DNA from: Candidatus Melainabacteria bacterium
GTDB taxonomy: Bacteria > Cyanobacteriota > Vampirovibrionia > 2-02-FULL-35-15
Assembly: GCA_023250195.1 (NCBI GenBank)
Contig: JAHFBF010000001.1
Span: forward strand, 337,907-401,906
Direction: 5' to 3'
Length of the DNA stretch: 64,000 bases
This document shows, one piece after another, positions 8,805 to 17,124 of the stretch. A model generated the notes under the pieces. It saw nothing but the letters and a program-made list of their open reading frames with translations. It did no database searches and was not told where the DNA came from. The first letter of the stretch is position 1. Every line of letters begins with the position of its first letter. A program made the translations under genes and the position numbers.

Positions 8805-9812
8805 CTAAGGATACACAAACAAACATCTGTCCAATTTAGAATAATCTTTTATAATTTCATAATTATTTAAATTATTTTTTTTTAATAGGCTTTTCAAATC
8901 ATCTACCAAAGGTGGATCTATCTCAAATGCTAACAATTTCACGTCATTACGAGCCAAAGGCAAAGCAATCTCATAACGTTTAGAGATTACCACGCTCGCC
9001 TCGCTCCGGCGGAGCGGGTCGGCACTTTGTGCCTCCTCGCAATGACGTGGCAAACCATAACATTTCTTTATCAATTCAATAATCCTCTCATAATAAATTA
9101 ATCCTGTTGTATTTTCTTTTGAGCCTGATAATGCAATTTTTGGTTCATGCATAATCTCTGGCTGTACGGACTTGCCATAGCAAGTCCGTCCTTTAACATA
9201 TGGTGGATTTGAAACAATCAAATCAAACTTCTGACTCTGCAGCAATCCTTCAAAACATTTAGAAAAAACATCACAGATTTTAAAATTAATTTTATTCTCT
9301 ACATTATTTAATTTTGCATTCTCTTTTGCAAGATGAATTATTTCTTTATCAATATCTATTGAAGTTATTTTAATATCCGGTATTAATTTTGCAATAGCAA
9401 TTGCTATTATTCCTGAACCTGTGCCAATATCTAATGCCGTTAATGTCATTCCGGGCTTGACCCGGAATCCAGACGATCTAAGCATATAATCTTGTTTCTG
9501 GATTCCCGCTTTCGCGGGAATGACATGTCTCTCTAATCTCTTAACCGTTTCTTCCACCAATATTTCAGTCTCCGGTCTGGGTATTAAAACTTTTTCATTT
9601 ACCTTAACTTCAAAATCCATAAAGGATGCTTTTCCAAGCAAATATTGAATTGGTATTCTGGTTTGTACTCTTTTTCTAACTATCTTTTCTATTTCTTCAA
9701 GATTATTTTCACCTATCTCTGAAAGCAAAATAGAGATCTCTCTTTTTGCTTCACTTTCTTCTATGCCAGCACTGATTAATTTATTTATGAAATCTTCATA
9801 TTGACTAAACAT
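8805..9812 (-). CDS. prmC: Release factor glutamine methyltransferase with three repeat insertions
   Basis: Methylates the GGQ glutamine of peptide chain release factors. The N-terminal helical domain is followed by VLIPRPETEILVEETV, the SAM motif ALDIGTGSGIIAIAIAKL and the catalytic NPPYVKG. At 335 residues it is about 50 longer than usual, and the excess is explained by three repeats read in frame: residues about 96-123 (VIPAKAGIQ...GFRVKPGMT), about 208-216 directly after NPPYVKG (CYGKSVQ), and about 255-291 (RHCEEAQSADPLRRSEASVV...ALPLARND). Each belongs to a different repeat type. The core motifs are all present, so the protein may still work, but loop insertions next to the active site could matter. 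Confidence 0.92.
   Translation of the reverse strand: MFSQYEDFINKLISAGIEESEAKREISILLSEIGENNLEEIEKIVRKRVQTRIPIQYLLGKASFMDFEVKVNEKVLIPRPETEILVEETVKRLERHVIPAKAGIQKQDYMLRSSGFRVKPGMTLTALDIGTGSGIIAIAIAKLIPDIKITSIDIDKEIIHLAKENAKLNNVENKINFKICDVFSKCFEGLLQSQKFDLIVSNPPYVKGRTCYGKSVQPEIMHEPKIALSGSKENTTGLIYYERIIELIKKCYGLPRHCEEAQSADPLRRSEASVVISKRYEIALPLARNDVKLLAFEIDPPLVDDLKSLLKKNNLNNYEIIKDYSKLDRCLFVYP
8941..9048. repeat. Dispersed inverted repeat (ACGTCATT...AATGACGT type) inside prmC
   Basis: A 108-bp element bounded by ACGTCATTACGAG and CTCGCAATGACGT, with internal inverted segments such as CTCCGGCGGAG. It is GC-richer than the surrounding gene. It encodes the peptide beginning RHCEEA and ending ALPLARND in the prmC frame. 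A related copy is at 16981-17055 between genes. Such elements are known as widespread dispersed repeats in many bacteria. Confidence 0.85.
9164..9191. repeat. 28-bp palindrome inside prmC
   Basis: GTACGGACTTGC and GCAAGTCCGTCC arms around CATA, 28 bp. The centre ACTTGCC..GGCAAGT is close to copies at 4800, 15711, 41721 and 42151. It falls directly after the NPPY catalytic motif of the encoded protein. Confidence 0.8.
9443..9526. repeat. Dispersed inverted repeat (ATGTCATTCC...GGGAATGACAT type) inside prmC
   Basis: An 84-bp inverted element: ATGTCATTCCGGGCTTG on one side, CGCGGGAATGACAT on the other, with CTGGATTCC and GGAATCCAG internally. It is read as VIPAKAGIQ and GFRVKPGMT, peptides well known as translations of this repeat type in many genomes. 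It is in frame and adds about 28 residues between the N-terminal and SAM-binding parts. Confidence 0.85.
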
Positions 9813-9830
9813 TTCAAAATTCGCACTTCC

Positions 9831-9855
9831 AGGGCAGACACATTGATCTGCCCCT
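9831..9855. repeat. Short palindrome upstream of prmC
   Basis: AGGGCAGACACA and TGATCTGCCCCT arms, about 25 bp, between prmC and the next upstream gene on the minus strand. It looks like a slightly degraded copy of the GTAGGG...CCCTAC palindrome family. It could act as a weak hairpin terminator for the upstream methyltransferase. Confidence 0.6.
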
Positions 9856-9860
9856 ATTTT

Positions 9861-10538
9861 TCATTTCTTTCTAACTAAAATCACAAAGTGATCTTCATAA
9901 GGAGTATCAAGATTATTCTTAACAGCATTAATTTCAGCATAAGATAGTTCTATAGGTAGATTTTTATGCAATTTTTTTCTTAGCATCATTTTTAAAATTC
10001 TTAGACCAAGGCTGCTTAATAATTTCCTTATATAAGAATCCCTAAATCCCCAGGTTTTTATCCCTACTGAACTGACATATCTTTGTTTTGGGCTTTTCCC
10101 GTCATAATCAATCGAACTCTTGTTATCAAATAACGTAAAAGCAAAATAACCACCCGGTTTTAGAATATTTCTTATACCCTTAAGTACTTTAATTGGATCT
10201 TTTGCATAATCCATCACTCCAGAACTTATTACAAAATCAAATTTTTCCTTTCCAAATTTTTTAATGAGATTTACATCCTGACTCATTTTAAAAACTTTTA
10301 CTTCTCCTTTGCATGCTGTTTTAAAAAAAATCTTTGCCTGCTTAAGTGAAGATACATTTATATCAAACCCCACAATATTTACATAGGGTTGTTTTTGAAG
10401 CAGATATTTTGTTACTCCACCTTTTCCAATACCAATCTCAAGAATATTGTTATTTTTCTTTATTTTTTTTAGAATCAGATCAGCTACAGGTTTTTGCCCT
10501 CGCCAGTAAGTTTCATCTGGAATTTTTTTATGAGTCAT
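9861..10538 (-). CDS. Class I SAM-dependent methyltransferase
   Basis: 225-residue methyltransferase. NNILEIGIGKGGVTKYLL (residues about 29-46) is the SAM-binding motif I, NIVGFDINVSSLKQAK is motif II, FDFVISSGVMDYA is motif IV and LKPGGYFAFTLFD is motif VI. It belongs to the broad methyltransf_11/ubiquinone-biosynthesis-like group; the substrate is not deducible. On the minus strand it lies between the cupin gene and prmC, with short gaps, and may share their transcript. The basic C terminus (MMLRKKLHKNL, LVRKK) is unusual but uninformative. Confidence 0.8.
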   Translation of the reverse strand: MTHKKIPDETYWRGQKPVADLILKKIKKNNNILEIGIGKGGVTKYLLQKQPYVNIVGFDINVSSLKQAKIFFKTACKGEVKVFKMSQDVNLIKKFGKEKFDFVISSGVMDYAKDPIKVLKGIRNILKPGGYFAFTLFDNKSSIDYDGKSPKQRYVSSVGIKTWGFRDSYIRKLLSSLGLRILKMMLRKKLHKNLPIELSYAEINAVKNNLDTPYEDHFVILVRKK

Positions 10539-10610
10539 TTTTTTATTTAACGCTTCATAATTTGCTCCGCAAATTATTTCGCTTTTTGCGATCTCACTTT
10601 ACAGTGCTCT

Positions 10611-10976
10611 CTACTTAACACGACCAAAGTCATCTTCAATTCTGACTATGTCATCTTCTCCAAAATAATTTCCTGTCTGAACTTCAATTATCTCTGCTAC
10701 TTCATCTCCAATATTTTCTATTCTGTGAAGTGTTCCAATTGGTACAGAAATAGTCTCTCCATAAGAATAAATCTTTTCATACTTATCAACTGTAATTTTT
10801 AATTTTCCTTGTACAATAGTCCAGGTTTCATTTCTTTTATTATGATACTGAAGGCTAAATCTTTTTTTAGAGTTTATTACCAGTTTTTTTACTTTACACT
10901 TTTCATCATCAAGCAATATTATGTATCCACCCCATGGACGTTTTTCTAATTCTAGCAATTCATTTAATTTACCCAT
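10611..10976 (-). CDS. Cupin, mannose-6-phosphate isomerase type II C-terminal domain
   Basis: A stand-alone 121-residue cupin matching the isomerase half of bifunctional ManC/GMP enzymes, which interconvert mannose-6-phosphate and fructose-6-phosphate for sugar-nucleotide synthesis. Characteristic blocks are RPWGGYIIL, KKRFSLQYHNKRNETW (metal ligand His), IVQGKLKITVD and SVPIGTLHRIEN (ligand His). The length is right for a free-standing domain. It is divergent from the geranylgeranyl-reductase-family gene, with 66 bp between starts. The downstream methyltransferase is on the same strand 72 bp away. Confidence 0.88.
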   Translation of the reverse strand: MGKLNELLELEKRPWGGYIILLDDEKCKVKKLVINSKKRFSLQYHNKRNETWTIVQGKLKITVDKYEKIYSYGETISVPIGTLHRIENIGDEVAEIIEVQTGNYFGEDDIVRIEDDFGRVK

Positions 10977-11042
10977 TTAAATATTTAGATATTGTAGCGC
11001 ATAAAGTGTCACCACTACATGCTAGAATTTTGCATATACTTT

Positions 11043-12227
11043 ATGGAAAATATATACGATTGCATTATCGTAGGATCAGGTCCAGCCGGTGGAACAGCTG
11101 CTTACAATCTGGCTAAATGTGGATATAAGGTTTTAATTATAGAAAAAGAGTCTCTGCCACGGTATAAACCCTGCGGCGGTGGAGTTTCCCCGGTAGTTCA
11201 AAAGTGGTTTGATTTTGACTTTTCATCAGTAATTTCACAAAAAGTAAAAAACTTCCGTTATACATGGCATGGGCATGATCCTGTAAACATTGAGCTTAAA
11301 TTAAAAGAACCACTCTGGATGGTTAGAAGAAATGAGTTTGATTTTTTTATCATCAAACAAGCACAAAAAGTTGGAGCTGAGTTATATGATAAAACAGAGG
11401 TAATTGGTGTTCAATTCAAAGACAACCTCTGGCATGTAAAGGCAATTCATGCCGCCCTTGGCGAGCCTCGCCTTCGGCGGGAATTGCCTCAACAAACAAA
11501 AATTGAAAAAGCACATTATTTAATAGCAGCTGATGGCGCAAAAGGTCCAATGGCCGGGTTATTAGGCTTTAAACAAAGGAAACATACTATTGGTGGTGCA
11601 ATTGAAGCAGAAGCCTCAACAGTCAGTGTTAAAAATGGTGCAACAGCTCATTTTGAATTTGGCATGGTAAAAAACGGATATCTATGGAACTTTCCAAAGA
11701 TAGATGGATATTCACTTGGAATAGGAGTACTTAAAAATAATCAAAAACAAAATTTAAAATCAATTGCAAGTGAGTATTCAAAGATTTTTAATATAGATTT
11801 TAACACTACAAAACAATATGGACATCCAATTTCACTCTGGAATGGAAATCAAACACTCCATGCAAAAAATGAAAAAGCCCTGCTCGCTGGTGAAGCTGCA
11901 TGTATAGTAGATCCACTTACTGCAGAAGGAATCAGGCCATCAATATTTACTGGCTTAAAAGCCGCAAAAGCTGTAGGAAAAGCACTTTCAGGAGATATAT
12001 CTGCAATTCAAAACTATACAAAAATTATCCACAAAGAAATTGGAACTGACATGCAAATTGCAAATAACTTATCAAAAATGCTTTATATGTTTCCGAACAT
12101 ATGCTACAACAAAATTTTAAAAAGACATTCAGCTACAAACACGATGGCAAGAATCTTATGCGGAGAGATGAGATATAGTGATGTTACAAAAGAAACGTTT
12201 GTTCAGTTAGGAAAAATGTTTAAATAA
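11043..12227 (+). CDS. Geranylgeranyl-reductase-family FAD protein
   Basis: FAD-dependent reductase of the ChlP/archaeal GGR type, which saturates isoprenoid chains of lipids, quinones or chlorophyll. The Rossmann motif IIVGSGPAGGTAAYNL is at the N terminus, followed by LPRYKPCGGGVSP (family signature) and LLAGEAACIVDPLTAEGI (second FAD motif). I start at ATG 11043, just before the FAD motif; the ATG at 11019 would add eight unlikely residues. There is no Shine-Dalgarno, but TATACT sits directly upstream. Residues about 132-151 (AIHAALGEPRLRRELPQ) come from a 60-bp repeat identical to one in ftsY. The target isoprenoid is unknown. Confidence 0.88.
   Translation: MENIYDCIIVGSGPAGGTAAYNLAKCGYKVLIIEKESLPRYKPCGGGVSPVVQKWFDFDFSSVISQKVKNFRYTWHGHDPVNIELKLKEPLWMVRRNEFDFFIIKQAQKVGAELYDKTEVIGVQFKDNLWHVKAIHAALGEPRLRRELPQQTKIEKAHYLIAADGAKGPMAGLLGFKQRKHTIGGAIEAEASTVSVKNGATAHFEFGMVKNGYLWNFPKIDGYSLGIGVLKNNQKQNLKSIASEYSKIFNIDFNTTKQYGHPISLWNGNQTLHAKNEKALLAGEAACIVDPLTAEGIRPSIFTGLKAAKAVGKALSGDISAIQNYTKIIHKEIGTDMQIANNLSKMLYMFPNICYNKILKRHSATNTMARILCGEMRYSDVTKETFVQLGKMFK
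11435..11494. repeat. 60-bp composite palindrome, identical copy in ftsY
   Basis: Identical over 60 bp to 42759-42818. Outer arms TGTAAAGGCAATTC and GAATTGCCTCAACA resemble a GTAGGGGCAATTC-type 28-mer. The middle holds a second, GC-rich inverted repeat (CCGCCCTTGGCGAG / CTCGCCTTCGGCGG). 60 bp keeps the reading frame and adds 20 residues. Confidence 0.9.
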
Positions 12228-12245
12228 CTTTTACAATTTAATCTC

Positions 12246-14288
12246 TTATCTTTTTATAGTTGGGGCAATCTCACCACCAATTTTCTTTACTAGTTCAATT
12301 GTTTGTTTTATGTCATCTTCAGTAGTTTGTGGGTTTATAAAACACATCCTAAGAACAGTTTCGCCATTTAATAACGTTGTCCCTATATTTGCAAATCCTA
12401 TTTTGTTTACATCTTCTCTAATGCTTGCATTTAATTTATTTTGTTCATCAATAGAAAGTCCATCAAAATTATATTTAAAAGTTACTATACTTAAATTAGG
12501 ACCGGTCACCAGCTTAAGTCTTGAATCTTTTTTTATTTCCTCTGACGCAAATCCAGCTAAATCACTCAAAGTATCTATTGCTCTTCCAAATTCATTTATT
12601 CCATAATATTTTATTGCCATCCAAAGCTCAAGAGCCTGACGATCATTCCGTGTAAAATGTGGACTACATTCATAAAAATTAACTTCTGTTTCTTTATAAT
12701 CTCCTAAAAATGAAGATTTCGATTTACCTTCATATGTTTTTTTAAGCCAACTAGAATCTCTGACAAGAAGCAGTGAATTACCATATGTAGTAAACATTGC
12801 TTTATGTGGATTTATAACAAGTGAATCAGCTTTATTAATTCCAATTCTTTCAAAATCAGATCTGAATTTTTGTGAAGTAATAAAACCTCCTCCATAAGCT
12901 GCATCCACATGAAGCCATAAGTTTTCTCTTTTACAAATATCAGAGATTTCCGATATCGGATCAATAGCTCCAGTTCCAGTTGTTCCAAAATTTGAGATCA
13001 CACAAAAAGGTAATCTTCCCTCTTGTTTATCTTTTTTAATGGCTTCCTCTAATGTTCTTACTGAAAGCCTAAAATCATTATCAACTGGAAGTTCTTTAAA
13101 AAAATTTGGATCATGAATATTAAAACCGAGTGTTTGGAGTCCTTTATATGCACTTGAATTAATTTGACCTGAGGTATAAATTACAGCGTTTTGAGTCTTT
13201 AAAGGATTATCATCAAGTAATATTTTTCTTCCAATTCTTACCCCATGCATATTAGATTCTGAACCACCATTAAGAAATAATCCTCCACCCTCCGGTGGAA
13301 AACCTACTAATTGTCTAATCCAGTCTATAGTTTGAAGCTCAAGCTGGGTAGAGCCGGAAGCTTCAGCCCAACTTCCTACAAACGGATTTACACCAGCTGA
13401 AATCAAATGTGAAAGTACACTAACAGGATTTGGTGCAACAGGTACATAATCAAAAAAACGTGGATGCCCCTCATCTAAATTATTTGGGTAAACATCTCTT
13501 CTTAATACCTGCAATATGTTATCAAGTGAAGTTCCAGATTGCGGAATGGGCTCACGTATTTCTCCTAGTTCTGCTGGATGTCTAGAAATCCCGATCAAGC
13601 TATTACGCTGCTTACTTGCGTGTGCTAGAACAAAATCAGAGACTTTTTGTAACATTAATCTCATTTCTTGAGGAGATTTTGCTAAAGGTGCTGATTGAAT
13701 TTCTGGAGCAGAAAGATCTTTTCTTGTGAAAATAATTGTCCTTGGAACATGAAGGAAAGGGGGTAGAGGAGGTGGAGCATTCTTTCTTCTAATCTCATTC
13801 CACTCTTCAAAGGTTGTTTGTGCTGATTTTACAAAGTCTTTAAAAATATCAAAAGCCCAATCAACTCTAACCGAGCCATCTACTGTCGAACTTATAAACT
13901 CAGTTTCCCCTTTTGTTGGATGAATAAAAGAAGCACACAATTCTGATTCAGTCTTAAAAGGTCTTGGAGGATTATCAAATTGGTTGTACTTGTCTTTAGT
14001 TCTAATAGTAAATTTAGCTTTTTCCCTTTCATCTTCTGGATTTCGAATCGTGATAGTTATATGACGTTCTGGATGAAAGTCACTATTAGGATTCTGTTTT
14101 TTAATTTCAATTAGATCTTTTGGAATTCTAAAAGATGAAGTTTTATCTAAAATTAAAAGACAATAGATTTCACTGGAAAGAATCTCGTAGCCTCGATGAT
14201 TAGATAAATTTTCACCTAAGTATGGATATCTAGCTCCAGGAGGAAGAATAGGACCAGCTGTACTTCTATCTAGAACAAGTGCACTCAT
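12246..14288 (-). CDS. Group II pyridoxal-phosphate decarboxylase with a long N-terminal extension
   Basis: PLP-dependent amino acid decarboxylase of the glutamate/aromatic/2,4-diaminobutyrate group. LWLHVDAAYGGGFI (PLP-stacking and Asp contact) and INPHKAMFTTYG (Schiff-base Lys) are intact, and FVGSWAEASGSTQLE and LFLNGGSESNMHG also match. The family core covers about residues 210-680. The first 200 residues are extra and I cannot assign them. They contain a proline-rich APPPLPPFLHVPRT hinge near 175. The substrate cannot be read from sequence. The gene converges on the geranylgeranyl-reductase-family gene with 18 bp between stops. The 176 bp upstream of its start (14289-14464) contain no recognisable signal. 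Confidence 0.88.
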   Translation of the reverse strand: MSALVLDRSTAGPILPPGARYPYLGENLSNHRGYEILSSEIYCLLILDKTSSFRIPKDLIEIKKQNPNSDFHPERHITITIRNPEDEREKAKFTIRTKDKYNQFDNPPRPFKTESELCASFIHPTKGETEFISSTVDGSVRVDWAFDIFKDFVKSAQTTFEEWNEIRRKNAPPPLPPFLHVPRTIIFTRKDLSAPEIQSAPLAKSPQEMRLMLQKVSDFVLAHASKQRNSLIGISRHPAELGEIREPIPQSGTSLDNILQVLRRDVYPNNLDEGHPRFFDYVPVAPNPVSVLSHLISAGVNPFVGSWAEASGSTQLELQTIDWIRQLVGFPPEGGGLFLNGGSESNMHGVRIGRKILLDDNPLKTQNAVIYTSGQINSSAYKGLQTLGFNIHDPNFFKELPVDNDFRLSVRTLEEAIKKDKQEGRLPFCVISNFGTTGTGAIDPISEISDICKRENLWLHVDAAYGGGFITSQKFRSDFERIGINKADSLVINPHKAMFTTYGNSLLLVRDSSWLKKTYEGKSKSSFLGDYKETEVNFYECSPHFTRNDRQALELWMAIKYYGINEFGRAIDTLSDLAGFASEEIKKDSRLKLVTGPNLSIVTFKYNFDGLSIDEQNKLNASIREDVNKIGFANIGTTLLNGETVLRMCFINPQTTEDDIKQTIELVKKIGGEIAPTIKR

Positions 14289-14464
14289 AACTTTCCACCT
14301 GTAATTATTTCCTTAAATAATTTCTATTTATTAATGGATTTGATTGTACAACAACCAAATGTATTACCAAATTAATTCTATTTAAGATTCAAAGACTAAT
14401 CTGAAAAGCTCTTGAGAAGGTGTTTTTAACTTATTTTATGATCTGATTTATGATCTTTTTTGGT

Positions 14465-14596
14465 TTAAATCTTATTGTGTTTTTCTTTTGTACGATCTTG
14501 TAACCTAGCCCATTTAACAAAAAACAAATAATAAACTGCTAAAAAGAATGTAATCACGGCAACTATCCAGACACACATTACAATTATTATTTCCAT
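14465..14596 (-). CDS. 43-residue single-helix membrane protein
   Basis: A short ORF read from the ATG at 14596. The start overlaps the end of the preceding gene (its TGG AAA TAA contains the ATG), so translation is probably coupled. The product is one hydrophobic helix (IIIVMCVWIVAVITFFLAVY) and a basic tail (KWARLQDRTKEKHNK). At 43.4 kb a comparable small one-helix protein follows a paralog of the upstream gene in the same order, which supports both being real. Function unknown. Confidence 0.6.
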   Translation of the reverse strand: MEIIIVMCVWIVAVITFFLAVYYLFFVKWARLQDRTKEKHNKI

Positions 14597-14820
14597 CTTA
14601 TTATTTCTCTCTTATCTAAGATTCTTCTACCTACTTCAATTATTGTAACACCAATCACTAAGCCTACAGAAGACATAAGAACATAAATAGCAAAACCAAG
14701 TGAACCTAATTGATTAAAGAGAATAACCGGTGTAAGAAGTAATCCTCCAAACGGCATGAGCATTGTTATTCCAAGGAATCTACCTGTTTCTGATCTATAC
14801 TTCTCTTCATCAGTACTCAT
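14587..14820 (-). CDS. Two-helix small membrane protein
   Basis: About 77 residues from ATG 14820 (an ATG at 14856 is possible but adds an unlikely leader). N-terminal STDEEKYRSETGRFLGI is followed by two membrane helices (about residues 18-36 and 41-62) and a charged end (GRRILDKREII). A homolog is encoded at 43165-43371: TEEQKYDSSIFKNIGF aligns with its N terminus, and the Pro-Phe/Ile-Gly turn and the C-terminal GR are kept. Both loci carry the same double operator. TATACT lies 10 nt before the ATG with no ribosome site, hinting at a leaderless message. Function unknown. Confidence 0.65.
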   Translation of the reverse strand: MSTDEEKYRSETGRFLGITMLMPFGGLLLTPVILFNQLGSLGFAIYVLMSSVGLVIGVTIIEVGRRILDKREIIRWK

Positions 14821-14882
14821 GTGTGAAAGTATAAAAGCACAGTATTTAAAAATCAATACCTGAAAATTAAGATTTCATATCG

Positions 14883-14932
14883 ATGTAACCATAGGTTACA
14901 TAAATTTTATGCAATGTAACCCACAGTTACAT
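14883..14932. promoter_or_regulatory. Double operator TGTAACC-N3-GGTTACA between divergent genes
   Basis: ATGTAACCATAGGTTACAT (14883-14901) is a perfect 7-3-7 inverted repeat. A second copy, ATGTAACCCACAGTTACAT (14914-14932), has one arm mismatch, and the starts are 31 bp apart (three turns). The pair lies between the small-membrane-protein gene (minus) and the oxidoreductase gene (plus). A TAAAAT (14933-14938) next to the second copy could be the plus-strand -10. The same pair recurs at 43063-43131. The regulator is unknown. Confidence 0.75.
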
Positions 14933-14959
14933 TAAAATAGATATGAGAGGTAAATAAAA

Positions 14960-15946
14960 ATGCAAACACTAACTAAAACTATAAAAGCAATGACTATTAC
15001 AGATTTTGGTAACACTAATGTTTTTAAAGAAAGTGAAATATCAAAACCAGATCCAAAAGGAAAAGAGATCCTTGTAAAAGTTCATGCCACTTCAGCTAAT
15101 CCTGTAGATTGCAAAATCAGAAAAGGTATGTTCGGTGAAATGTTTAAACTCCCTGCAATACTTGGGTTTGATGTATCCGGTGTAATAGAAGCTGTCGGTG
15201 AAAAAACTAGTGATTTTAAAATTGGTGATGAAGTTTATTACATGCCAAGAATAAATGGTACTCCCGGAGCTTATGCAGAATATCACTTAATAGAAGAATC
15301 TATTGTTTCTAAAAAACCAAAAAATATTTCACATACAGATGCTGCAGGTTTTCCGCTTGCCTGTGGTACTGCATGGGATGCCCTAATAGACAGAACAAAA
15401 ATAAAAATCGGCGAAACCATTTTAATTCATGCAGGAGCCGGTGGTGTAGGTTCTTATGCTATTCAACTTGCAAAGCTTTGCGGGGCTTATGTTTATACCA
15501 CATGCAGCAGTAAAAACTTTGATCTTGTAAAAAAACTTGGTGCAGATAAAATTATTGATTATAAAAAAGAGGATTTTGTAGAAACCATAATGAAAGACAC
15601 AAATAATAAAGGTGTAGATGTAATATTTGATACTGTGGGTGGTGAAACACTTGCAAAAAGCATTGATGCAGCAAAACCATTTGCACGTATAGCTTCTATC
15701 GTTAGAGATAGTAGAGATTTGCCGATGGCAAGTCTCTATATGAAAAATATTTCTCTTCACTTTGTTTTTGTTCAAAGCAACAGATACAAACTTGACACAA
15801 TGCGGGATCTTATTGAAAGAGAACAGTTAAAACCAGTTATTGACTCAGTTTTGCCATTAAGCGAAGCCGCTGTAGCCCATCAGAAATTAGAAAAGGGTGG
15901 TGTCAGAGGAAAGATTATTTTGAATCTTACGCCCCAGATGGACTAA
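14960..15946 (+). CDS. NADPH:quinone-reductase-type MDR oxidoreductase
   Basis: Zinc-free medium-chain dehydrogenase/reductase, 328 residues, that typically reduces quinones or enones with NADPH. Supporting blocks are MTITDFGNTNVFKESE at the N terminus, KVHATSANPVDCKIRKG, LGFDVSGVIEAVGE and the nucleotide-binding ILIHAGAGGVGSYAIQLAK. A GAGAGG ribosome site precedes the ATG. Residues about 251-260 (SRDLPMASLY) derive from a palindromic repeat. It is divergent from the small-membrane-protein pair across the double operator, so a repressor responding to an electrophile or oxidant is a reasonable guess. Its 3' end overlaps the converging gene by 20 bp. Confidence 0.9.
   Translation: MQTLTKTIKAMTITDFGNTNVFKESEISKPDPKGKEILVKVHATSANPVDCKIRKGMFGEMFKLPAILGFDVSGVIEAVGEKTSDFKIGDEVYYMPRINGTPGAYAEYHLIEESIVSKKPKNISHTDAAGFPLACGTAWDALIDRTKIKIGETILIHAGAGGVGSYAIQLAKLCGAYVYTTCSSKNFDLVKKLGADKIIDYKKEDFVETIMKDTNNKGVDVIFDTVGGETLAKSIDAAKPFARIASIVRDSRDLPMASLYMKNISLHFVFVQSNRYKLDTMRDLIEREQLKPVIDSVLPLSEAAVAHQKLEKGGVRGKIILNLTPQMD
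15711..15739. repeat. Palindromic repeat inside the oxidoreductase gene
   Basis: GTAGAGATTTGCC and GGCAAGTCTCTAT arms, 29 bp with one extra central base. It belongs to the same family as 4800 and 42151 and is read in frame as RDLPMASLY, close to RDLPRQVST and RDLPWQVST at those sites. Confidence 0.8.
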
Positions 15947-16898
15947 TCAACATATCCTTATACAAATTTGTTCTCTCAGCAATATCTTTCAATCTATTAT
16001 TCCAGTTATTAAGCTCAATTCTTACCAGAGAATTTCCTAATAACAACCAGAGCAGCTTCAGATAAACTGAATCATCATCAATCTCAAGTGTATTTTCAAT
16101 AATCAATTCTTTTTCACAAGGCAAAACTGACCAGGTATTTCTTCCATGTAAAAAAGGATTCGAGAATGACACTTCAATGTTATTTGATTTTTTTCTTGTG
16201 ATTCTGCAGTTAAACCTGGACAGGATCGGCAGCATAAGTGTAACCAAAAATTCCTGCCCTTCCTTAAGTTCCTGATTTTCACAATGAGTTTCTATCTTTA
16301 AAAAGGGTGAGGCTAAAAGAGCAAATTTATTTAAATCCTGAAATAGTGAATTGATTTCATTTATATCAGCCTCAATAACAATATAACTTCTAATAGCAAA
16401 AATGTTTGTGAAATTGTCTTTTTTCTGACCTGCCGTTACTTGTAAATTTTTATACAAAGCATTTCTTAGTCTAAAATGTTTTATACAGGCATCAATATAA
16501 AAGAAGATTGAAAGGATTAAACTAAGTACAGGTAAATTAAACTGATTGTACAGAGCAAATTCAAATTTTTCCCTCAAGAGAGTACTATTTTCACCATCAT
16601 TTATGAAATAAAGTGTTTGTGTTCCTTTTATTAATCCATTAAGATCAAAAACAATTTTTTTATCCGGCTCTATTTCTTTTACTGTCACAAAAAACTGGAG
16701 AAGATTAAGCAACATACACTTTAGAGAAAAATAAGTGTTCATATCAATTGTAGAAGTGGCAGAAGTGAAATTTTCAATCGTAAAAAATGGAGAGACGCTT
16801 TTTGTAAAAGTGTTAGTCTGCAAAAAATGTTTAAAAACTTCTTTTTGAGAAAGTTCTATCTTCGAAAAAATGTCAATAGCAGCCATATTCTTATCCAA
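15927..16898 (-). CDS. Unknown protein, probably two tandem SRPBCC-like domains
   Basis: 323 residues without signal peptide. Two halves look alike: residues about 7-150 (IDIFSKIELSQKEVFKHF ... IDACIKHFRLRNALYK) and about 168-310 (IRSYIVIEADINEINSLF ... IELNNWNNRLKDIAERT). Each starts with a beta strand and short helices and ends with a long helix, as in START/polyketide-cyclase-like lipid-binding folds. That assignment is inference from the pattern only. M5 is an equally likely start. The gene converges with the oxidoreductase and overlaps its 3' end. Confidence 0.6.
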   Translation of the reverse strand: MDKNMAAIDIFSKIELSQKEVFKHFLQTNTFTKSVSPFFTIENFTSATSTIDMNTYFSLKCMLLNLLQFFVTVKEIEPDKKIVFDLNGLIKGTQTLYFINDGENSTLLREKFEFALYNQFNLPVLSLILSIFFYIDACIKHFRLRNALYKNLQVTAGQKKDNFTNIFAIRSYIVIEADINEINSLFQDLNKFALLASPFLKIETHCENQELKEGQEFLVTLMLPILSRFNCRITRKKSNNIEVSFSNPFLHGRNTWSVLPCEKELIIENTLEIDDDSVYLKLLWLLLGNSLVRIELNNWNNRLKDIAERTNLYKDMLISPSGA

Positions 16899-16980
16899 TG
16901 TCCAAAATAATTATATTATTACGCTAAGAAATACAAAACATTTTAATATAATACATGAGTTTAACAAAAACGAATTGCAT

Positions 16981-17055
16981 CATTGCGAGCCCGAAGGGCG
17001 TGGCAATCTGATAACGTTAGGAGATTGCCGCGTCGCTTCGCTCCTCGCAATGACG
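16981..17055. repeat. Dispersed inverted repeat between genes
   Basis: CATTGCGAGCCCGAAGGGC on one side and CGCTCCTCGCAATGACGTG on the other, with GGCAATCT/AGATTGCC internally, 75 bp. Related to the element in prmC at 8941-9048. It fills most of the gap between the SRPBCC-like gene and pstC. Confidence 0.85.
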
Positions 17056-17124
17056 TGAAGCAATTAACCTTGAATTCTTAACAGACCTATACAATGTAAG
17101 AATATAAATTATTAAATTTTAATC

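Noticed and set aside
8941-9526. CRISPR-like spacing of repeats in prmC
   Set aside because: The repeats are of different types, unequal and unevenly spaced; no array and no cas genes are in the window.
15422-15775. 117-residue ORF antisense to the MDR oxidoreductase
   Set aside because: No ribosome site; the sense frame has an intact nucleotide-binding motif.
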